Below are positions 42,117 through 44,802 of a DNA stretch of 44,802 bases, piece after piece. Position numbers and translations under genes: made by a program. The notes under the pieces were generated by a model, which searched no databases, was not told the origin of the DNA, and was given only the letters and a program-made list of their open reading frames with translations. The stretch comes from an uncultured Polaromonas sp. (GTDB lineage Bacteria; Pseudomonadota; Gammaproteobacteria; Burkholderiales; Burkholderiaceae_C), in contig CALMEI010000055.1 of assembly GCA_937863225.1 (NCBI GenBank), forward strand, positions 1 through 44,802, in the 5' to 3' direction. Each line of letters opens with the position of its first letter. The first letter of the stretch is position 1.

Positions 42117-42950
42117 ATGAAAGTCATCGTCACTCGCCCGCTGGCCGAAGCGCAAAATTGGGTGACGCAGTTGCAAGACAAAGGTTGGGATGCCATCGCT
42201 TTGCCATTGATTGAAATTGCTGCTGCCAACGACAACCATGTCCTTGAGGAAGCCACAGACAATGCCAAGCGCTACACCGCCATCATGTTTGTCAGTAGCA
42301 ATGCTGTGCGCTATTTTTATATGAAAAATCAGGCTGTAGGCGGCATAAATATTGCCTAAAGTGCTATTAAAAACATAGCATCTACTGCGCAACCCAATGT
42401 TGCCACGCGTTATTGGGCAACAGGTCCTGGTACAGCCAAAGCCTTGTTGGCGGCGGGTATTCCTGCCAATTTGATCGATGCACCTGCAAGTGATGCCGCG
42501 CAATTTGATTCAGAAGCGCTGTGGGAACGTGTCCGCAGTCAAGTCAAGGCGGGCGATCACGTGCTCATCGTTCGCGGTACAACCCAACAAAGCTCTGCAG
42601 ACAATCAAGCCTTGATGAATGGACGACCTTGGTTGGCAGACCAGTTGAGTGCAATGGGTGTTCGGGTGGACACAGTCGTCAGCTATCAGCGGCGTGCCCC
42701 AGTATTTAACAGTGAACAAATGGTTTGGATTGAAGCCGCCCGTCGCGATGGGTCGGTGTGGTTGTTCAGCAGTTCAGAGGCGATAGAGAACTTGTGTCAC
42801 AGGGTGCCCCAGATTGACTGGTCAAGCGCCAAAGCCATTGCGACACACCCGCGCATTGCGCAAGCGGCCAGACGCGCGGGCTTTGGTGTTGTTTGCGAGT
42901 CACGCCCGCTACTATCCGATGTGGTGACTTCTATAGAATCAATGCTATGA
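42117..42950 (+). pseudogene. hemD: Uroporphyrinogen-III synthase, interrupted by a repeat carrying an in-frame stop
   Basis: The HemD frame starts MKVIVTRPLAEAQNWVTQLQ and is recognisable to VSSNAVRYF (residue ~67). A copy of the dispersed repeat follows, read as YMKNQAVGGINIA and then TAA at 42357-42359. The same frame resumes after the stop, through YWATGPGTAKALLAAG, IVRGTTQQSSADNQ, VVSYQRRAPVF and FSSSEAIENL to the normal end. The full frame is 277 codons; without about 22 repeat-derived codons it would be 255, the normal length. So the insertion kept the frame but brought a stop. HemD closes and flips ring D in haem synthesis and is normally essential. A TTG restart at 42444 could yield the C-terminal part. 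Readthrough, two-chain function, or a mixed population are alternatives. Its TGA overlaps the hemX ATG. Confidence 0.85.
42332..42380 (+). repeat. Dispersed 49-bp repeat, copy 10 (inside hemD)
   Basis: GGCTGTAGGCGGCATAAATA, TTGCCTAAAG, then TGCTATTAAAAACATAGCA with intact hairpin arms. The leader TTTATATGAAAAATCA begins near 42315, giving a total of about 66 bp (22 codons), which explains the preserved frame. The stop is the TAA inside GCCTAA. Confidence 0.9.
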
Positions 42951-44134
42951 CCGACACAGCCCAGATTCCCTCACAATCCGACACACCGTCTGCTCAACAA
43001 GATGCTGTCACCGATGCGGCTGTCACCGTTGGTACAGACTCCGATAAGGGTGGCGCTGGGCGCAATGTGTTCAATCAGTATCCCAAACTTGCTATTGTTA
43101 CCATAGCAGCTTTGGCAATATCCCTATTGGCTACAGCCTATTTGTGGCGAAAATTGAATGGCATTCAAGAGCATTTGGCGCGCCAAAGCGCTGATGCATC
43201 AACTCTCAGCATCGAAGCGCGCAGTTTGGCCAAAAACGCACAAGAGTTGGCGCGCGATGCGATGGCGCGTTCGTCCTTGAATGAAACCAAATTGAGCGAA
43301 GTTGCTTTGCAGCGCAGCCAGTTGGACGAGCTGATGCAAAGTTTGTCGCGTTCACGCGATGAAAATTTGGTGGTGGACATTGAATCCGCATTGCGATTGG
43401 CGCAACAGCAAGCGCAATTAACGGGCAGTGTAGAGCCACTGTTGGCGGCGCTGAAAACAGCCGATGTACGCCTGGCCAAATCTGCGCAACCACGACTGAA
43501 CACAGTACGCCGTGCCTTGAACAACGATGCTCTGCGCATCAAAGCCGCCACAGTGACCGATGTGCCGAATTTGATGGGCAAGTTGGACGAATTGACGCAA
43601 TTGATCGACACGCTACCAGCCGGCAATGCGGTGGGACCCAAATCTGGCGACACGGCTGCATCACCCCTTGCAAAACTTGAGAATGGTCAAGCATCCGTTA
43701 GCCATACCGGCAAGGAAAGCAAACCAGCTAAGACGACCAACATGGGGAGCGATCTACAAAATGCGGTGTCATCTTGGGTGCAACGCGTCTGGCTGGCGGT
43801 GCGTGCCGAATCTGGCAAGCTGGTGCGCGTGAGCCAAATTGGACACCCTGATGCGGTGCTGCAAACGCCAGAGCAAACCTTCTTTTTGCGCGAAAACTTG
43901 AAGCTGCGGGTGCTCAATGCCCGCATGGGGGTGTTGAGCCGACAATTCGCCAGTGCCAAATCTGACTTGGCAACCGTCAACACCGATTTGCGCAAGTACG
44001 CTGATGCGGGTACGCCCGCTGCCAAGCAGGCATTCAGTTTGTTGCAGCAATCACAGGCGCAATTGGCAAACCTGTCGATTCCGGGTTTGGAAGAATCTTT
44101 GGCCGCATTAACTGTGGCGGCGGCAGGGCGTTAG
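42947..44134 (+). CDS. hemX: HemX-type protein (uroporphyrinogen-III C-methyltransferase-like)
   Basis: A 395-residue membrane protein of the HemX family, found between hemD and hemY. A polar N-terminus of ~45 residues is followed by one membrane segment at about 46-66 (LAIVTIAALAISLLATAYLW), then coiled-coil-prone sequence (ARSLAKNAQELARDAMARSS) and the HemX C-terminal domain (LVRVSQIGHPDAVLQTPEQT, FFLRENLKLRVLNARMGVLS). Despite the database name, methyltransferase activity is doubtful; a role in haem-pathway scaffolding is more often suggested. The start overlaps the hemD stop as ATGA. The membrane segment is encoded by a diverged copy of the dispersed repeat. hemY starts directly after the stop. 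Confidence 0.92.
   Translation: MTDTAQIPSQSDTPSAQQDAVTDAAVTVGTDSDKGGAGRNVFNQYPKLAIVTIAALAISLLATAYLWRKLNGIQEHLARQSADASTLSIEARSLAKNAQELARDAMARSSLNETKLSEVALQRSQLDELMQSLSRSRDENLVVDIESALRLAQQQAQLTGSVEPLLAALKTADVRLAKSAQPRLNTVRRALNNDALRIKAATVTDVPNLMGKLDELTQLIDTLPAGNAVGPKSGDTAASPLAKLENGQASVSHTGKESKPAKTTNMGSDLQNAVSSWVQRVWLAVRAESGKLVRVSQIGHPDAVLQTPEQTFFLRENLKLRVLNARMGVLSRQFASAKSDLATVNTDLRKYADAGTPAAKQAFSLLQQSQAQLANLSIPGLEESLAALTVAAAGR
43090..43138 (-). repeat. Dispersed 49-bp repeat, copy 11 (inside hemX)
   Basis: All four conserved blocks are present at exactly the family spacing: TGCTAT, ATAGCA, GGCAATA and GGCTACAGCC. The linkers have diverged, so overall identity to copy 2 is about 65%. The host reads it as the hemX membrane helix. 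The repeat's usual TAG in this frame is TTG (Leu56). Confidence 0.65.
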
Positions 44135-44802
44135 ATGCGTGCCGCGCTTTGGTTCTTAGCCATTTTTGCCATTGCGGTGTTGAGTGCCTTGTTTGCGGGT
44201 GACAACGCTGCAACGGTGACGCTGTTTTGGCCGCCCCACCGAGTCGATGTGTCCTTGAATTTTGCAATTGCCTTGTTGGCCGCAGGCTTTGTGCTGTTGT
44301 ACTTTGCTTTGCGTGCTTTGTCGGTGCTGTTTGCTTTGCCCAGGCAAGCCAGACAATGGCGCAGTTTGCAAAAGGAGCGCGCTTTGAACGCGCATCTGTT
44401 CAATGCGCAATCGCACTTCATGGCAGGTCGTTATTTGCGTGCCCGCAAAGCGGCATTGGCGGCTTTGGAGATGGACAAAGCCATGGGTGATACGGTTGGT
44501 TCTAACCATTCAGAACACCGACTTGAAAATGCCGCTCAATTGCGTGCGCTGGCACATGTGATGGTGGCGCAAAGTGCACATGCCCTGCAAGATAAAACGG
44601 TGCGGGATGCGCATTTGAAATTGGCCTTGGAGCACAACAACCCCAAAGCCGCACAAGAGACCCGCGAAGGCACACAAATGCTGGCCGCCCAATGGGCACT
44701 GGACGATCGCGATGCGGCGGGGGCAGTTCGGTCGCCCGCTTTTTTTTCGGAACGGGACGCCGTCCTCCCCCCGGCCGTTCTCGTGGACACACACGACACC
44801 CA
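44135..44802 (+). CDS. hemY: HemY-type protein, 3' truncated by the window end
   Basis: The frame starts directly after the hemX stop (TAG then ATG) and stays open to the end of the window. It reads MRAALWFLAIFAIAVLSALF, then NAATVTLFWPPHRVDVSLNF, two membrane segments, and LRALSVLFALPRQARQWRSL, which are clear HemY features, followed by helical repeat-type sequence (LNAHLFNAQSHFMAGRYLRA). Normal HemY sequence continues to about AAQWALDDRDAAGAV (44725). The last ~75 bases translate to a Pro/Val/Ser-rich stretch that does not look like HemY and may be a sequence artefact. HemY proteins have TPR-like repeats and assist late haem synthesis. Confidence 0.88.
   Translation, partial: MRAALWFLAIFAIAVLSALFAGDNAATVTLFWPPHRVDVSLNFAIALLAAGFVLLYFALRALSVLFALPRQARQWRSLQKERALNAHLFNAQSHFMAGRYLRARKAALAALEMDKAMGDTVGSNHSEHRLENAAQLRALAHVMVAQSAHALQDKTVRDAHLKLALEHNNPKAAQETREGTQMLAAQWALDDRDAAGAVRSPAFFSERDAVLPPAVLVDTHDT

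Noticed and set aside
1-44802. CRISPR arrays, prophage genes, transposases, rRNA or tRNA genes
   Set aside because: None was found. The recurrent repeats are widely spaced, occur in both orientations and lie in genes, so they do not form an array.

Overview
The window reads as chromosomal DNA of a betaproteobacterium, most likely order Burkholderiales and close to Comamonadaceae. This rests on gene order and protein type: smpB/ratA/rnfH, a DUF4124 gene and guaB-guaA together; recA-recX; hemC-hemD-hemX-hemY; surE-pcm-nlpD; and intracellular polyhydroxybutyrate (PHB) depolymerase. Base composition looks moderate, with several AT-richer genes set among the housekeeping genes. Both ends cut genes (an SRPBCC protein on the left, hemY on the right), and the last ~75 bases look unlike hemY.

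Layout. 0-3.4 kb: SRPBCC protein fragment, an ArsR/AHSA1 pair, an exported-type ATP-dependent DNA ligase and a YgiD-type dioxygenase. 3.5-5 kb: phaZ. 5-6.9 kb: COG4315 lipoprotein, ECF sigma factor and anti-sigma factor in one operon. 6.9-14.3 kb: smpB, ratA, rnfH, DUF4124, guaB and guaA, interrupted by two AT-rich lipoprotein genes and a second COG4315 protein. 14.3-20.4 kb: HxlR/MAPEG, TfoX-like, GNAT and EVE genes, an msrA-selO-msrB methionine-repair cluster, a PaiB-like flavoprotein and a small membrane protein. 20.6-22.6 kb: a two-gene sugar/glycan cassette bracketed by dispersed repeats. 22.7-29.4 kb: Pat-type acyl-CoA synthetase/acetyltransferase, a D-amino-acid dehydrogenase-like oxidase, dgkA and acs. 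29.5-34 kb: scoAB, nlpD, pcm, surE and marR on the minus strand. 34.2-36.7 kb: recA, recX, yqeY and rpsU. 36.8-44.8 kb: a BaiN/HI0933 flavoprotein, ppc, and hemC-hemD-hemX-hemY.

Metabolic theme: phaZ, scoAB, acs, Pat and ppc together describe turnover of PHB, acetoacetate and acetate, with a probable acetylation control on Acs and anaplerotic refilling by Ppc.

The most striking feature is a dispersed element with a 49-bp core and about 17 bp of extra leader. I count eleven copies. Seven are intergenic and four lie inside genes (arsR, the BaiN-like gene, hemD, hemX). In three of the four genes, the stop codon that the repeat would carry in that frame has become a sense codon (TAG to CAG, TAA to GAA, TAG to TTG). 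In hemD the stop is intact, so an essential-pathway gene is interrupted by an in-frame TAA. A second, unrelated repeat type supplies about 13 residues inside GuaA. A 90-bp duplicate of the rnfH 3' end marks insertion of a lipoprotein gene. No tRNA, rRNA, CRISPR array or transposase gene was seen.
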